From Candidatus Tokpelaia hoelldoblerii (GTDB lineage: Bacteria > Pseudomonadota > Alphaproteobacteria > Rhizobiales > Rhizobiaceae), in NCBI GenBank assembly GCA_002005325.1, contig CP017315.1, positions 744,001 to 808,000 on the forward strand: 64,000 nucleotides of DNA. The letters run 5' to 3'. Under the pieces are notes generated by a model. It did no database searches. It saw only the letters and a list, made by a program, of their open reading frames with translations, and was not told where the DNA came from. Shown piece after piece: positions 24,479 to 34,009 of the stretch. The stretch's first letter is position 1, and each line of letters begins with the position of its first letter. The position numbers and the translations under genes were made by a program.

Positions 24479-26896
24479 ATGCAGGAAACAGTTGAAAAGA
24501 CCAGGGCGGCGGATGGCGGGCTTTATGCCGTTTTGCCATTGCGTGATATCGTTGTCTTCCCGCATATGATTGTGCCATTGTTTGTCGGGCGTGAAAAATC
24601 CATTCGTGCGCTGGAAGAAACAATGCATGAAAACCGGCAGATTTTGCTGGCCACCCAGAAAAATGCCGCTGATGATGATCCCAAACCGCAGGATATTTAT
24701 GATGTCGGCACACTTGCCAATATTCTGCAATTGCTGAAATTGCCTGACGGCACAGTAAAAGTGCTGGTTGAAGGCGTGGCGCGGGCAAAGCTTTCGCAGC
24801 TTGACGAAAAGACCGGTTATTTGCAGGCCGTGGCGCAGGTGCTGGTGGAAGACAAGGAGGATCCGGTTGAGATCGAGGCCCTGTCGCGTTCCGCGCTCAA
24901 TGATTTTGAGAACTATGTCAAACTCAATAAAAAGATTTCGCCAGAAGTTATTTCTGCCGTTGGCCAGATTGATGACCCGTCAAAACTTGCCGATACCATT
25001 GCCTCGCATCTGACCATCAAATTGTCAGAAAAGCAGGAAATGCTGGCCTTGCTTTCCACCCGTGCCCGTCTTGAAAAGGCGCTTGGCTTTATGGATGGGG
25101 AAATTTCCGTTCTGCAGGTTGAAAAGCGTATCCGTTCGCGCGTCAAGCGCCAGATGGAAAAAACCCAGCGTGAATATTATCTCAATGAACAGATGAAAGC
25201 GATCCAGAAGGAACTGGGTGAGGGCGAGGATGGCCGTGACGAGATTTCCGAACTGGAAGAGACAATAAAGAAGACCAGGCTTTCCAAGGAAGCGGAAGAA
25301 AAAGCACTGGGCGAAATCAAGAAACTGCGCGCCATGTCGCCGATGTCGGCGGAAGCAACGGTGGTGCGCAATTATCTTGACTGGCTGTTGACCATTCCGT
25401 GGCATAAGAAATCCAAAATCAAGAAAGACCTTGGTTTTGCTGAAACAGTTTTGAGTGAAGACCATTTCGGCCTGGAAAAGGTTAAAGAGCGGATTATTGA
25501 ATATCTGGCGGTGCAAAGCCGCGCCAGCAAAATCAAGGGGCCGATTATCTGCCTTGTCGGCCCTCCCGGTGTTGGTAAAACCTCGCTTGCCCGTTCGATC
25601 GCCAAGGCGACAGGACGTGAATATGTGCGTATGTCACTGGGCGGTGTGCGTGATGAATCAGAAATCCGCGGCCACCGGCGCACCTATATCGGTTCTATGC
25701 CGGGCAAGATTGTGCAGTCGATGAAAAAGGCCAAGAAGTCCAATCCGCTTTTCCTTCTTGATGAGATTGACAAGATGGGGCAGGATTTCCGTGGCGATCC
25801 GTCTTCGGCTTTGCTTGAGGTGCTGGATCCTGAGCAGAACTCCACCTTCATGGATCATTATCTGGAAGTTGAGTATGATTTGTCTGATGTCATGTTTGTG
25901 ACAACAGCCAATACGCTTAATATTCCCGGGCCCTTGCTTGACCGTATGGAGATTATCCGTATTGCCGGTTACACGGAAGATGAAAAGCTTGAAATCGTCA
26001 AGCGGCACCTGTTGCCCAAGGCGATTGCCGAGCATGTGTTGAAAGCGGAAGAGTTTTCAGTGGATGATGATGCCATCCGCGCTATTATCCAGCATTATAC
26101 CCGTGAAGCGGGTGTACGCAGTCTTGAGCGTGAAATCATGAAGCTCGCCCGCAAGGCAGTGACACAGATTATCAGGAAAGAAGCAAAAACCGTTGCTATC
26201 ACGCGCGATAATATTGCTGATTATCTTGGGGTTGAGCGTTTCCGTTACGGCCAGATTGAAGGCGAGGATCAGGTAGGTGTTGTCACCGGCCTTGCATGGA
26301 CAGAAGTCGGCGGTGAGTTGTTGACTATTGAAGGCGCGATGATGCCGGGCAAGGGACGGATGACTGTGACCGGAAACCTGCGTGATGTGATGAAGGAATC
26401 CATTTCGGCGGCGGCTTCCTATGTCCGTTCCCGCGCAGTTGATTTCGGCATTGAGCCGCCTTTGTTTGAAAAACGCGATATTCACGTTCATGTGCCGGAA
26501 GGCGCAACGCCGAAAGACGGTCCTTCTGCCGGTATTGCCATGGTGACGGCGATTGTTTCAGTCATGAGCGGCATTCCTGTGCGCAAAGATGTCGCCATGA
26601 CCGGTGAAATCACCTTGCGCGGCCGGGTTCTGCCCATTGGCGGCCTGAAGGAAAAGCTGTTGGCAGCTTTGCGCGGTGGTATCCGCAAGGTGCTGATACC
26701 GGAAGAAAACGCCAAGGATCTGGTGGATATTCCCGATAATGTCAAGAACAATATGGAAATTGTGCCGGTGTCGCATGCAAGCGAAGTGTTGAAACACGCG
26801 CTTGTGCGTAAGCCAAAACCGATTGTCTGGAAAGAGCCGGAAACGACGGTTTCTCCGGTGGAGGATGACACCTCTTCCCAGACGCTAGCACACTGA
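24479..26896 (+). CDS. lon: ATP-dependent protease Lon
   Basis: An 805-residue soluble protease. ATG 24479 has AAAGGA six bases upstream and gives the usual Lon length; an upstream in-frame start would add an unrelated tail. The substrate-binding N-domain opens with LPLRDIVVFPHM. The AAA+ domain has GPPGVGKT with Lys 367. The proteolytic domain carries the Ser-Lys dyad Ser 683 (PKDGPSAG) and Lys 726 (GGLKEKL), 43 residues apart as in E. coli. It degrades misfolded and regulatory proteins. Confidence 0.97.
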   Translation: MQETVEKTRAADGGLYAVLPLRDIVVFPHMIVPLFVGREKSIRALEETMHENRQILLATQKNAADDDPKPQDIYDVGTLANILQLLKLPDGTVKVLVEGVARAKLSQLDEKTGYLQAVAQVLVEDKEDPVEIEALSRSALNDFENYVKLNKKISPEVISAVGQIDDPSKLADTIASHLTIKLSEKQEMLALLSTRARLEKALGFMDGEISVLQVEKRIRSRVKRQMEKTQREYYLNEQMKAIQKELGEGEDGRDEISELEETIKKTRLSKEAEEKALGEIKKLRAMSPMSAEATVVRNYLDWLLTIPWHKKSKIKKDLGFAETVLSEDHFGLEKVKERIIEYLAVQSRASKIKGPIICLVGPPGVGKTSLARSIAKATGREYVRMSLGGVRDESEIRGHRRTYIGSMPGKIVQSMKKAKKSNPLFLLDEIDKMGQDFRGDPSSALLEVLDPEQNSTFMDHYLEVEYDLSDVMFVTTANTLNIPGPLLDRMEIIRIAGYTEDEKLEIVKRHLLPKAIAEHVLKAEEFSVDDDAIRAIIQHYTREAGVRSLEREIMKLARKAVTQIIRKEAKTVAITRDNIADYLGVERFRYGQIEGEDQVGVVTGLAWTEVGGELLTIEGAMMPGKGRMTVTGNLRDVMKESISAAASYVRSRAVDFGIEPPLFEKRDIHVHVPEGATPKDGPSAGIAMVTAIVSVMSGIPVRKDVAMTGEITLRGRVLPIGGLKEKLLAALRGGIRKVLIPEENAKDLVDIPDNVKNNMEIVPVSHASEVLKHALVRKPKPIVWKEPETTVSPVEDDTSSQTLAH

Positions 26897-26937
26897 TTCT
26901 GCGCGGTTTTCCGCTGTGGTTGGGGATAAAGTGCCCC

Positions 26938-26969
26938 AAAAAAGAGCAGGTTCTCCTGCTCTTTTTTTT
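26938..26969 (+). terminator. Intrinsic terminator after lon
   Basis: The stem AAAAAAGAGCAGG (26938-26950) pairs with CCTGCTCTTTTTT across a TTCT loop and runs into a T8 tract. It is a textbook Rho-independent terminator, 42 bp after the lon stop, and separates lon from hupB. Confidence 0.92.
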
Positions 26970-27110
26970 GAAAACGGCAAAAATATCGTGTAAAACGAAA
27001 AAAAATGCCGAAAAACCGGCATTTTCCCCTTCTGTTTATGGATATTTTGACTACATTTATAGGCAACCCGGGTGACTACTATCCGGTCCTGACAGAGAAA
27101 GGAATCTCAA

Positions 27111-27386
27111 ATGAACAAGAATGAACTGGTTAGCTCCGTTGCCGAAAAGACAGGCCTGTCAAAATCACAGGCTGTTGCCGCTGTTGACGCTTTCATTGAA
27201 TCCGTTACCGGCTCTCTGAAACAAGGTGGCGATGTTCGCCTTCCGGGTTTTGGTGCTTTTGAAGTTTCGCATCGCGCTGCTTCCAAGGGCCGCAACCCTT
27301 CTACCGGTGCAGAAATCGACATTCCTGCCCGCAATGTGCCGAAGTTCAGCGCCGGCAAATCTTTGAAAGAAGCTGTTAATTCATAA
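27111..27386 (+). CDS. hupB: DNA-binding protein HU
   Basis: A 91-residue nucleoid protein of the HU/IHF family. It begins MNKNELVSSVAEKTGLSK and carries the beta-arm block GRNPSTGAEIDIPA with the DNA-intercalating proline. HU bends and compacts DNA without strict sequence specificity. AGAAAGGA lies before the ATG. It forms its own unit between two terminators. The lon-hupB order is conserved in Rhizobiales. Confidence 0.97.
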   Translation: MNKNELVSSVAEKTGLSKSQAVAAVDAFIESVTGSLKQGGDVRLPGFGAFEVSHRAASKGRNPSTGAEIDIPARNVPKFSAGKSLKEAVNS

Positions 27387-27416
27387 TAAGCTTTTTTCCT
27401 GAGTTGAAAAAGCAAG

Positions 27417-27447
27417 GCCGTCGCAAATGAGTGCGGCGGCTTTTTTT
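27417..27447 (+). terminator. Intrinsic terminator after hupB
   Basis: GCCGTCGCA (27417-27425) pairs with TGCGGCGGC (27432-27440), with one G-U pair and a 6-nt loop, followed by T7. It lies 31 bp after the hupB stop. Confidence 0.88.
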
Positions 27448-27679
27448 ATGCGCAATAAGCAACCTGCTTTATAGAACCATGAGTTTTTATATATGATGTG
27501 GGAAAATAGAGTGTTATATGTTTTGTCATGCAGGAAAACAGACGGGATATATAATGCAGAAAAGATATTTTGATAAAATGATCACCTTGGCGTTTTTGGC
27601 GTTTTGTGGAAAAACAGGCTTTTTAAATCGGGACATTTAAAATTGCTGCCCTAAATTTTGTTAGGGAAAGGTGAGTTCT

Positions 27680-29086
27680 ATGTTATATTTATCGCGTAAA
27701 AAGAGAAAAGCTGCCCGCCAATTGAAGTGCAATGTGGAAGCTATGCCGCAGCGTTTTGACGATATATCAAGCCAATTGACTGCTTTGGACGTCCGTCAGA
27801 ATGAACAAAATCTCTATTTTCAGCAGCAATTGCACAATCTTCATCAACAATTGCATAATGTGAAGCAGATAGGCAACCTGATTGCCGCCAGGCAGCCTGT
27901 TGCCGGCAGAAAAATCAAAGTGGTGTTTCTGGTGCATCATATTGAGGCGTGGGATTCCATTGCCGATCTTTATCAGTCCATGCTGGAAAAAGAAGATTTT
28001 GAGCCGGTTGTCGCGACTATAAACCGCCGCTTTCCGGGTGAGGCAACCTATGGTTTTGAGCCGGTTGTGCATGAACGCTTGCAGGAAATGGGGGTGAAGC
28101 ATATTCGCCTTGGCATGGAAAATTCATGGGCCGGGCTGGATATCCTGAAAGCAATTGCGCCGGATATTATTTTCCGCCAATCCCCGTGGGATAATGATGT
28201 GCCAGCAGCTTTTCACACGGATGAATTGCGTTTTGCGCGATTGTGCTATGTCTCCTATGCTGTCTTGAATATGTTGGAGACCGAGGCTATCGGCAAAGAG
28301 GATCCTGTTTCAGATTCTTACTGGTACCGATCATGCTGGCATATTTTTGAAGCGACAGAACCCGGAGTTGAACATATTTCTCATAATTCAGCCCGGGCAG
28401 CGCAAAATGTTTTGCATACCGGTCATCCAAAGGTTCGCCGCCTTGTTCGTGAAGGTGCAAAAAGCAGCAGATGGCCAGTGCCGGAAGATAAAGAGCGCAG
28501 GCGGGTGAGGATTATCTGGGCGCCGCATCACAGTCTTGATACCCGGTGGTTCCGCTTTGGCATGTTTCATCTTATGTATAAGGAAATGCTGGAATGGGCG
28601 CAAACTGCGCCGGATATGGATATTGTCTTGCATGCCCATCCGGCTTTGTTTTCTGTATTGACTGCTGAAGGCGGTTTTATAACACAGGCAGAGCTGGCGG
28701 CATTTCTGGCAGAATGGGATGCGTTGCCCAATACCGGGCGCATTGCCGCCGGCAATTATGCCGGTGTCATGCATGCTTCTGATTATCTGGTTTCAGATGG
28801 TATCAGCTTTTTGATGGAATACCAGTTTTTCAACAAGCCGGTTATTTTTCTTGAGCGGCCTGATCATATTGCCTTCAGCGAAAGCGGTGAGAAAATCATT
28901 GAAGGTGTGCACCGTGTGCCGGGCCTTGAAGCTGCCAAGGCGCTGATTGCCCGCTTTGAGGCCGGGGAGGCTGACCCGTTGGCGCAAAAACAGAAAGACA
29001 ATGTTGCCTGGCTGAATGCGCAAGGTGATGCGGTGGAAAATATTATCACCGCTATCCGTGAAGGAATTGCGGCTGAACAGGCCTGA
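27680..29086 (+). CDS. CDP-glycerol glycerophosphotransferase-like glycosyltransferase
   Basis: 468 residues from ATG 27680, which has GGAAAGG at a proper distance; GTG 27671 overlaps that site. The first ~80 residues are Gln/His-rich with a likely coiled coil containing a QQLHNLHQQLHNVKQ repeat. The rest has a two-lobed GT-B look, with WAPHHSLD, HAHPAL and SDGISFLMEYQFFNKPVIFL. These resemble the TagB/TagF family, which transfers glycerol-phosphate or related units to a surface polymer. The substrate is unknown. It sits alone between hupB and clpA and is probably an acquired envelope gene. Confidence 0.72.
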   Translation: MLYLSRKKRKAARQLKCNVEAMPQRFDDISSQLTALDVRQNEQNLYFQQQLHNLHQQLHNVKQIGNLIAARQPVAGRKIKVVFLVHHIEAWDSIADLYQSMLEKEDFEPVVATINRRFPGEATYGFEPVVHERLQEMGVKHIRLGMENSWAGLDILKAIAPDIIFRQSPWDNDVPAAFHTDELRFARLCYVSYAVLNMLETEAIGKEDPVSDSYWYRSCWHIFEATEPGVEHISHNSARAAQNVLHTGHPKVRRLVREGAKSSRWPVPEDKERRRVRIIWAPHHSLDTRWFRFGMFHLMYKEMLEWAQTAPDMDIVLHAHPALFSVLTAEGGFITQAELAAFLAEWDALPNTGRIAAGNYAGVMHASDYLVSDGISFLMEYQFFNKPVIFLERPDHIAFSESGEKIIEGVHRVPGLEAAKALIARFEAGEADPLAQKQKDNVAWLNAQGDAVENIITAIREGIAAEQA

Positions 29087-29104
29087 TTTTACAAAATCAG
29101 ACCT
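29079..29104. terminator. Hairpin between the convergent glycosyltransferase and clpA genes
   Basis: CTGATTTT (29083-29090) and AAAATCAG (29093-29100) form an 8-bp stem, extended by AGG/CCT after one mismatch. It includes the stop codon of the left gene and lies within the 10-bp gap and end of clpA. Its A/T flanks could end transcription in both directions. Confidence 0.5.
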
Positions 29105-31433
29105 GTTCTTTCTTTTTTGCTGATTTGGGTGTTTTTATGGCGGATGGCGCTGCCTCCTGCGGGACAGTCTCCAGTGTCAGTTTTGATTTTTCGCCCTTTT
29201 TGCTGTTTGCGTCCACACGCACCAGTCCGCCTTTTTGCAATCTGCCAAACAGGATTTCTTCAGCCAGTGGTTTTTTGATGTGTTCCTGTATCACCCGGGC
29301 AAGCGGACGCGCGCCCATCTGTTCATCATAACCTTTATCCGCCAGCCATTTTATGGCTTTTTCCGTCAGTTCAAAAGTAATGTTGCGCTCGGAAAGCTGG
29401 GCTTCCAGCTGCCAGATGAATTTCTGCACAACCTGATGAATAACCGGTGCGGGCAGGGATGAAAACGGAATAATCGCATCAAGTCGGTTGCGAAATTCCG
29501 GTGAGAACAGCCGGTTGATGGCTTCCACATCATCACCATCCCGCCGGGTGCTGCCAAAACCGATCGCCGGTTTGGCCAGATCCGCTGCGCCGGCATTGGT
29601 GGTCATGATCAGAATGATATTGCGGAAGTCTATCTGCTTGCCGTTATGGTCGGTCAGTTTGCCACTGTCCATAATCTGCAGCAACAGATTAAACAGGTCA
29701 GGGTGTGCCTTTTCAATCTCGTCAAGCAAAAGCACAGCATGCGGTGTCTGGTCAACGGCATCGCTCAGCAAACCGCCCTGATCAAAACCGACATAGCCGG
29801 GCGGTGCGCCAATCAGACGGGCAAGGCTGTGTTTTTCCATATATTCCGACATATCAAAGCGCAGCAGCTTGATGCCAAGAGCATTGGCCAGTTGTTTGGC
29901 AATTTCAGTTTTTCCGACGCCGGTCGGGCCGGAAAACAGATAATTGCCCACCGGTTTATCCGGTTCCCGCAGGCCCGCGCGCGACAGTTTTATGGCGGCG
30001 GTCAGGGCTTCAATCGCCTTGTCCTGCCCGTAAACCGTCTGGCGCAGTTCTTTTTCCAGATTGGCGAGGGTGTGTTTGTCATCGCGCGAAACTGTCTTGG
30101 GCGGGATACGGGCAATGGCAGCGACGGTAGTTTCAATCTCTTTCAGGCCAATGGTTTTTTTGCGCTTTTTTTCCGGCAGCAGCATTTGCGCTGCACCCGT
30201 TTCATCAATAATATCAATGGCTTTATCAGGAAGCTTGCGGTCGGTAATATAGCGGGCGGCAAGTTCCACGGAAGCTTTCATCGCTTCATCCGTATACTTG
30301 ATATGATGGAAGTTTTCAAAATAGGGTTTCAGCCCCTGCATAATGGTGATGGCATCGGTGATTGTCGGCTCATTGATATCAATCTTCTGGAAGCGGCGCA
30401 CAAGGGCACGGTCTTTTTCAAACACCTGCCGGTATTCCTGATAGGTGGTGGAGCCGATACAGCGGATTGCGCCGGAAGCAAGAGCGGGTTTAAGCAGGTT
30501 GGCGGCGTCCATGGCGTTGCCGGCGGTTGAACCGGCGCCGATAATGGTATGAATTTCATCAATAAACAGGATTGCTTCCGGTTGGGCTTCCAGTTCGTGC
30601 AGAATATTTTTCAGCCGGTCTTCAAAATCACCGCGATAGCGTGTGCCCGCTACCAGCACGCCGATGTCAAGCGCATAGACAACGGCGTTTTGCAGCACTT
30701 CCGGCACTTTGCCGTCAACAATATGTTTGGCCAGCCCTTCGGCAATGGCGGTTTTGCCCACGCCCGGCTCACCGACATAAAGCGGGTTGTTTTTAGCGCG
30801 CCGGCATAAAATCTGTATGGTGCGGTCAAGTTCATGTTCACGCCCGATCAGTGGATCTATGCGGCCCTGCGCGGCTTTGTCATTCAAATTGATACAATAG
30901 GCGGCAAGAGCGCTTTTTTTGTTTATACTCCCTGTTTCATTGTCTGCGCCGTCTGTATCATAAAAGAATACCCCGTCCTGCGTGTCCGCCCCGGAGCCTT
31001 TGGTAATATTGTGAGCGATATAGTTGATAGCGTCATAGCGGGTCATTTGCTGCTGTTGCAGAAAATAAACCGCGTGGCTTTCCCGTTCGGCAAAAATGGC
31101 CACCAGCACATTGGCGCCGGTCACTTCATTGCGTCCGGCAGACTGGGCATGGATGATCGCACGCTGGAGCGCGCGCTGAAAAGCATGGGTCGGTTGCGGG
31201 ATCTCTTCGCTGTGCATGACCTGCCGGTCAAGTTCCGAGCGGATATAATCGCGCAATTGGCCGGCAAGCAACTCAAGATCGACATTGCAGGCGCGCAACA
31301 GGGCGTTTGCGTCTTCCTCGTCAATCAGCGCCAGCAGGAGATGCTCCAGTGTGGCATATTCGTGGTGATGTTCATTGGCAAAGAGAAGCGCCTGTTGCAG
31401 TGCTGCTTCCAGTCCGGGCGTAAAAGACGACAT
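29097..31433 (-). CDS. clpA: ATP-dependent Clp protease ATP-binding subunit ClpA
   Basis: 778 residues from the ATG at 31433, which is preceded by GAGAAAGAG and gives the normal N-terminus MSSFTPGLEAALQQAL. The N-domain is followed by two AAA+ modules. The first has GEPGVGKTAIAEGLA and the second GPTGVGKTEIAKQLA. The C-terminal tail is Lys-rich. With ClpP it forms the ClpAP protease. It lies four bases after clpS on the same strand, forming a clpS-clpA operon. Confidence 0.96.
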   Translation of the reverse strand: MSSFTPGLEAALQQALLFANEHHHEYATLEHLLLALIDEEDANALLRACNVDLELLAGQLRDYIRSELDRQVMHSEEIPQPTHAFQRALQRAIIHAQSAGRNEVTGANVLVAIFAERESHAVYFLQQQQMTRYDAINYIAHNITKGSGADTQDGVFFYDTDGADNETGSINKKSALAAYCINLNDKAAQGRIDPLIGREHELDRTIQILCRRAKNNPLYVGEPGVGKTAIAEGLAKHIVDGKVPEVLQNAVVYALDIGVLVAGTRYRGDFEDRLKNILHELEAQPEAILFIDEIHTIIGAGSTAGNAMDAANLLKPALASGAIRCIGSTTYQEYRQVFEKDRALVRRFQKIDINEPTITDAITIMQGLKPYFENFHHIKYTDEAMKASVELAARYITDRKLPDKAIDIIDETGAAQMLLPEKKRKKTIGLKEIETTVAAIARIPPKTVSRDDKHTLANLEKELRQTVYGQDKAIEALTAAIKLSRAGLREPDKPVGNYLFSGPTGVGKTEIAKQLANALGIKLLRFDMSEYMEKHSLARLIGAPPGYVGFDQGGLLSDAVDQTPHAVLLLDEIEKAHPDLFNLLLQIMDSGKLTDHNGKQIDFRNIILIMTTNAGAADLAKPAIGFGSTRRDGDDVEAINRLFSPEFRNRLDAIIPFSSLPAPVIHQVVQKFIWQLEAQLSERNITFELTEKAIKWLADKGYDEQMGARPLARVIQEHIKKPLAEEILFGRLQKGGLVRVDANSKKGEKSKLTLETVPQEAAPSAIKTPKSAKKKEQV

Positions 31434-31437
31434 GAAT

Positions 31438-31851
31438 TCACTCTTTCTCAATAGCGCATTGCAAGGGATACTGGTTCTGACGGGCAAGCCCTATGACAGC
31501 GCTTGCCTTGGATTCCGCGACTTCATAGGTGTAAACGCCGCATTCGCCCACGCCGGTATGGTGGACACGTAACATGATTTCTGTCGCATCTTCCTGATTT
31601 TTATGGAAAAACTTCTGCAGGACATGAATGACAAAATCCATTGGCGTATAATCATCATTCAACAGCAGCACACGGTAAAGGCTAGGCTTTTTTACCTTGG
31701 CGCGGGTTTTTGTCTGAACATCACCGTTTTCTTCCTGTCCATTGTTATCAGAGTGCCGTGTGTCGGAAAGAGAGAACGGTTTTGTTTTTGAGCAGGATGA
31801 CAGCGGGTGCATGGTTTCCATCTGGAGTTGAACGGGTTGAAAATCCATCAT
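31438..31851 (-). CDS. clpS: ClpS, adaptor of ClpAP for N-degron substrates
   Basis: The conserved core (VKKPSLYRVLLLNDDYTPMDF to the end LQCAIEKE) is complete and includes the ligand-binding YTPMDFV region. ClpS delivers proteins with destabilising N-terminal residues to ClpA, encoded immediately downstream. The start is uncertain: ATG 31851 gives 137 residues, and ATGs at 31848, 31821 and 31812 also fit. None has a strong ribosome site. The N-terminal ~50 residues are variable and polar, as expected for the flexible arm. Confidence 0.92.
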   Translation of the reverse strand: MMDFQPVQLQMETMHPLSSCSKTKPFSLSDTRHSDNNGQEENGDVQTKTRAKVKKPSLYRVLLLNDDYTPMDFVIHVLQKFFHKNQEDATEIMLRVHHTGVGECGVYTYEVAESKASAVIGLARQNQYPLQCAIEKE

Positions 31852-31939
31852 AACGCAAGTTTTTGATTTTTGTAAACGGATTGGTAACGGAGTATCCATT
31901 AAATTTTATACGATAGCGAAAGAACGGTTGCATGGTATT

Positions 31940-31948
31940 GGGGGGGGG
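31940..31948. repeat. G9 homopolymer upstream of the carboxypeptidase gene
   Basis: Nine consecutive Gs lie 37 bp before the ATG of the D-Ala-D-Ala carboxypeptidase gene and also upstream of clpS on the other strand. Tracts like this are prone to slipped-strand length change, and between a promoter and a start site they can change expression. Only the tract is seen; variation is an inference. Confidence 0.8.
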
Positions 31949-31985
31949 AAGAGTACAAACGGCCGGTGTATTGTGGTATGCGTCT

Positions 31986-33551
31986 ATGAAAATATTTACA
32001 AAAATTGCTGTTGCGGCAATTGTTTTATCCGCTTCCCTTTCTGTTGCTGCGGCTGTTCCCAAGGGGACAGATGCCGGTAAATATGCCGCTATTGTTATTG
32101 ATGCCAATTCCGGCAAGACGCTTTATCAATATAATGCCAATGCGCGGCGCTATCCGGCATCCCTGACCAAGATGATGACGCTTTATCTGTTGTTTGAGGC
32201 CATGCAGTCGGGGCGCATATCAGCCAATACGCCTGTTCGGGTGTCAGCCTATGCGGCGGCCCGTCCGCCGACAAAGATCGGCTTCAAACCCGGGCAGAGC
32301 ATTACGGCAGAAAATGCCGCCAGGGCATTGATTATCAAATCAGCCAATGATGTCGCTTCCGCTGTGGCTGAATATCTGGGCGGGTCAGAAAAAGGCTTTG
32401 CACAGATGATGACACAAAAAGCCCGCAGCCTTGGCATGATGAATACGCATTTTACCAATGCGTCCGGCCTGCCGGATGTGCAGAATTATTCGACGGCGCG
32501 GGATATGGCTATTCTTTCGCTTGCCCTGCGTGAGCATTTCCCCGGCCATTATCATCTGTTCAATACCACAAGTTTTTCAATGCGCGGGCAGGTGATTCGC
32601 GGGCATAACCGCCTTGTCAGTTCGATGAAGGGGGTTGACGGCCTTAAAACCGGCTATGTCCGTATGTCGGGTTTCAATGTGGCGACGTCAATGCGTCTTG
32701 AGGGCAAAAGCCTTGTCGGCGTGGTGATGGGCGGGCAAAGTGCGGCGGTGCGTGATGCCCATATGGCTGAGCTTTTGAAGCGTCATCTTGGCAGGGGAAG
32801 CCGCAAAAAGGCATCTGTGCCGCTTGTTGCAAGCTGGAAGCCTTCAGCGCCTGTCCTTGCGGCTGGTAAAGGGCGCGTTGTGCTGCCTGTTGCCCAGGTG
32901 CCGGTGCCGGTGGCAAAAGCGGATATATTGCCGCCTGCAATCAGCGACAGGGAGCATGATGCCGCTTTATTGACAGCTTTGACAGCCATACCGGCAAATA
33001 AGTTGCCGGCAGCGGTTCTGGCTGTGGATGAAGTTATTCTGCCGGTTACAAAGGCCGTTGTTGTGCCTGCGCCGAAAATGGCTGTTGTGCCTGTGCCGCA
33101 AGCGAAAACCGCGCCCACTGGCGAAAAACAGATATCTGTTATTGACGTGATAGAGACCAATGCTGTCACAAAGGCTGAACCGGCGGATGCAACTGCAGGA
33201 ACAGAAACCGGCCTTGAAGTGATTCCCGCGCCTTTGGATGCGGCAACGCCGACGGAAGCAGGAACGGATGCGCTGGCAACAGCTTCCGTTCCGGTGGTTG
33301 AAAGCAAGGGCTGGGTTGTACAGATTGCCGCTGCCGCAAGCAAAAAGGAAGCGGAGGCTGTACTGGCCAGGGTTGAAACCGCAGCCTCTGGGAATCTTGG
33401 CAAGGCGCAATCCTATACGCAGATTTTTGACAAAGGCGATATGCGCTATTACCGTGTGCGGTTCAGCGGCTTTGCATCACAGGGGGCGGCAAAAAAAACC
33501 TGCCAGGAACTCGTCAAGGCGTCGTTCAAGTGCTTTGTTGTGAAAGATTAA
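31986..33551 (+). CDS. D-alanyl-D-alanine carboxypeptidase (PBP5/6 family) with SPOR domain
   Basis: 521 residues from ATG 31986, which starts a clean signal peptide ending SVAAA. The S11 catalytic domain has SLTK (Ser 59, Lys 62), SAN (Ser 119) and KTG (Lys 221). It trims the terminal D-Ala from peptidoglycan stems in the periplasm. A long Ala/Pro/Val-rich linker (about 285-435) leads to a C-terminal SPOR domain (about 440-521), which binds denuded septal glycan. It therefore probably acts at division sites. An in-frame earlier start at 31932 would hide the signal peptide and lies in the G-tract region. Confidence 0.93.
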   Translation: MKIFTKIAVAAIVLSASLSVAAAVPKGTDAGKYAAIVIDANSGKTLYQYNANARRYPASLTKMMTLYLLFEAMQSGRISANTPVRVSAYAAARPPTKIGFKPGQSITAENAARALIIKSANDVASAVAEYLGGSEKGFAQMMTQKARSLGMMNTHFTNASGLPDVQNYSTARDMAILSLALREHFPGHYHLFNTTSFSMRGQVIRGHNRLVSSMKGVDGLKTGYVRMSGFNVATSMRLEGKSLVGVVMGGQSAAVRDAHMAELLKRHLGRGSRKKASVPLVASWKPSAPVLAAGKGRVVLPVAQVPVPVAKADILPPAISDREHDAALLTALTAIPANKLPAAVLAVDEVILPVTKAVVVPAPKMAVVPVPQAKTAPTGEKQISVIDVIETNAVTKAEPADATAGTETGLEVIPAPLDAATPTEAGTDALATASVPVVESKGWVVQIAAAASKKEAEAVLARVETAASGNLGKAQSYTQIFDKGDMRYYRVRFSGFASQGAAKKTCQELVKASFKCFVVKD

Positions 33552-33580
33552 GCTTGCCTGTCTGCTTCTGTAACATCAGT

Positions 33581-34009
33581 TTAAAGCAGGCCGAGATCGG
33601 CAAGTTCCTGCTGCAATGCGGCAGGAAGGCCATTGTTAACGTGGAGATTATCTGACGGAGCATCTCCTGTGTTCAAATAGCGCCAGCCCTGAAAGGCGCG
33701 GCGTGGCTGCCAGCGTGTCGGGATGAGAGAGGGCTCCAGCACCAGCTGACAGCGGTTGATCCCTTCACTGTCTGTATAGGGGCGGATAGCCAGAAGCTTC
33801 TGGCGGCACTGGACATTGCCTTTGATAACCCAGTAGAGAGAACCGCCATCCAGCAACTCATCCATACGTTTGGGAACCATCCGTGTTGTGTGGATTTGTT
33901 CGACCTTCTGGCCGGCTTCGCGCTTTTGAGCCAGGGTGAAATCCATCCATGCGGCAAGCTCTTCGATGGAAGAACAACCGACACAGAGTTTCATGAGATG
34001 CAGGGACAT
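33581..34009 (-). CDS. DUF1489 family protein
   Basis: A 142-residue soluble protein that I recognise as the alphaproteobacterial DUF1489 family. Typical blocks are MKLCVGCSSIEELAAW, TRMVPKRMDELLDGGSLYWVIKG and the later RRAFQGWRYL. Function is unknown. Its start overlaps the stop of the HIT gene by one base, so the two are co-translated. It ends 29 bp from the convergent carboxypeptidase gene. Confidence 0.85.
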   Translation of the reverse strand: MSLHLMKLCVGCSSIEELAAWMDFTLAQKREAGQKVEQIHTTRMVPKRMDELLDGGSLYWVIKGNVQCRQKLLAIRPYTDSEGINRCQLVLEPSLIPTRWQPRRAFQGWRYLNTGDAPSDNLHVNNGLPAALQQELADLGLL

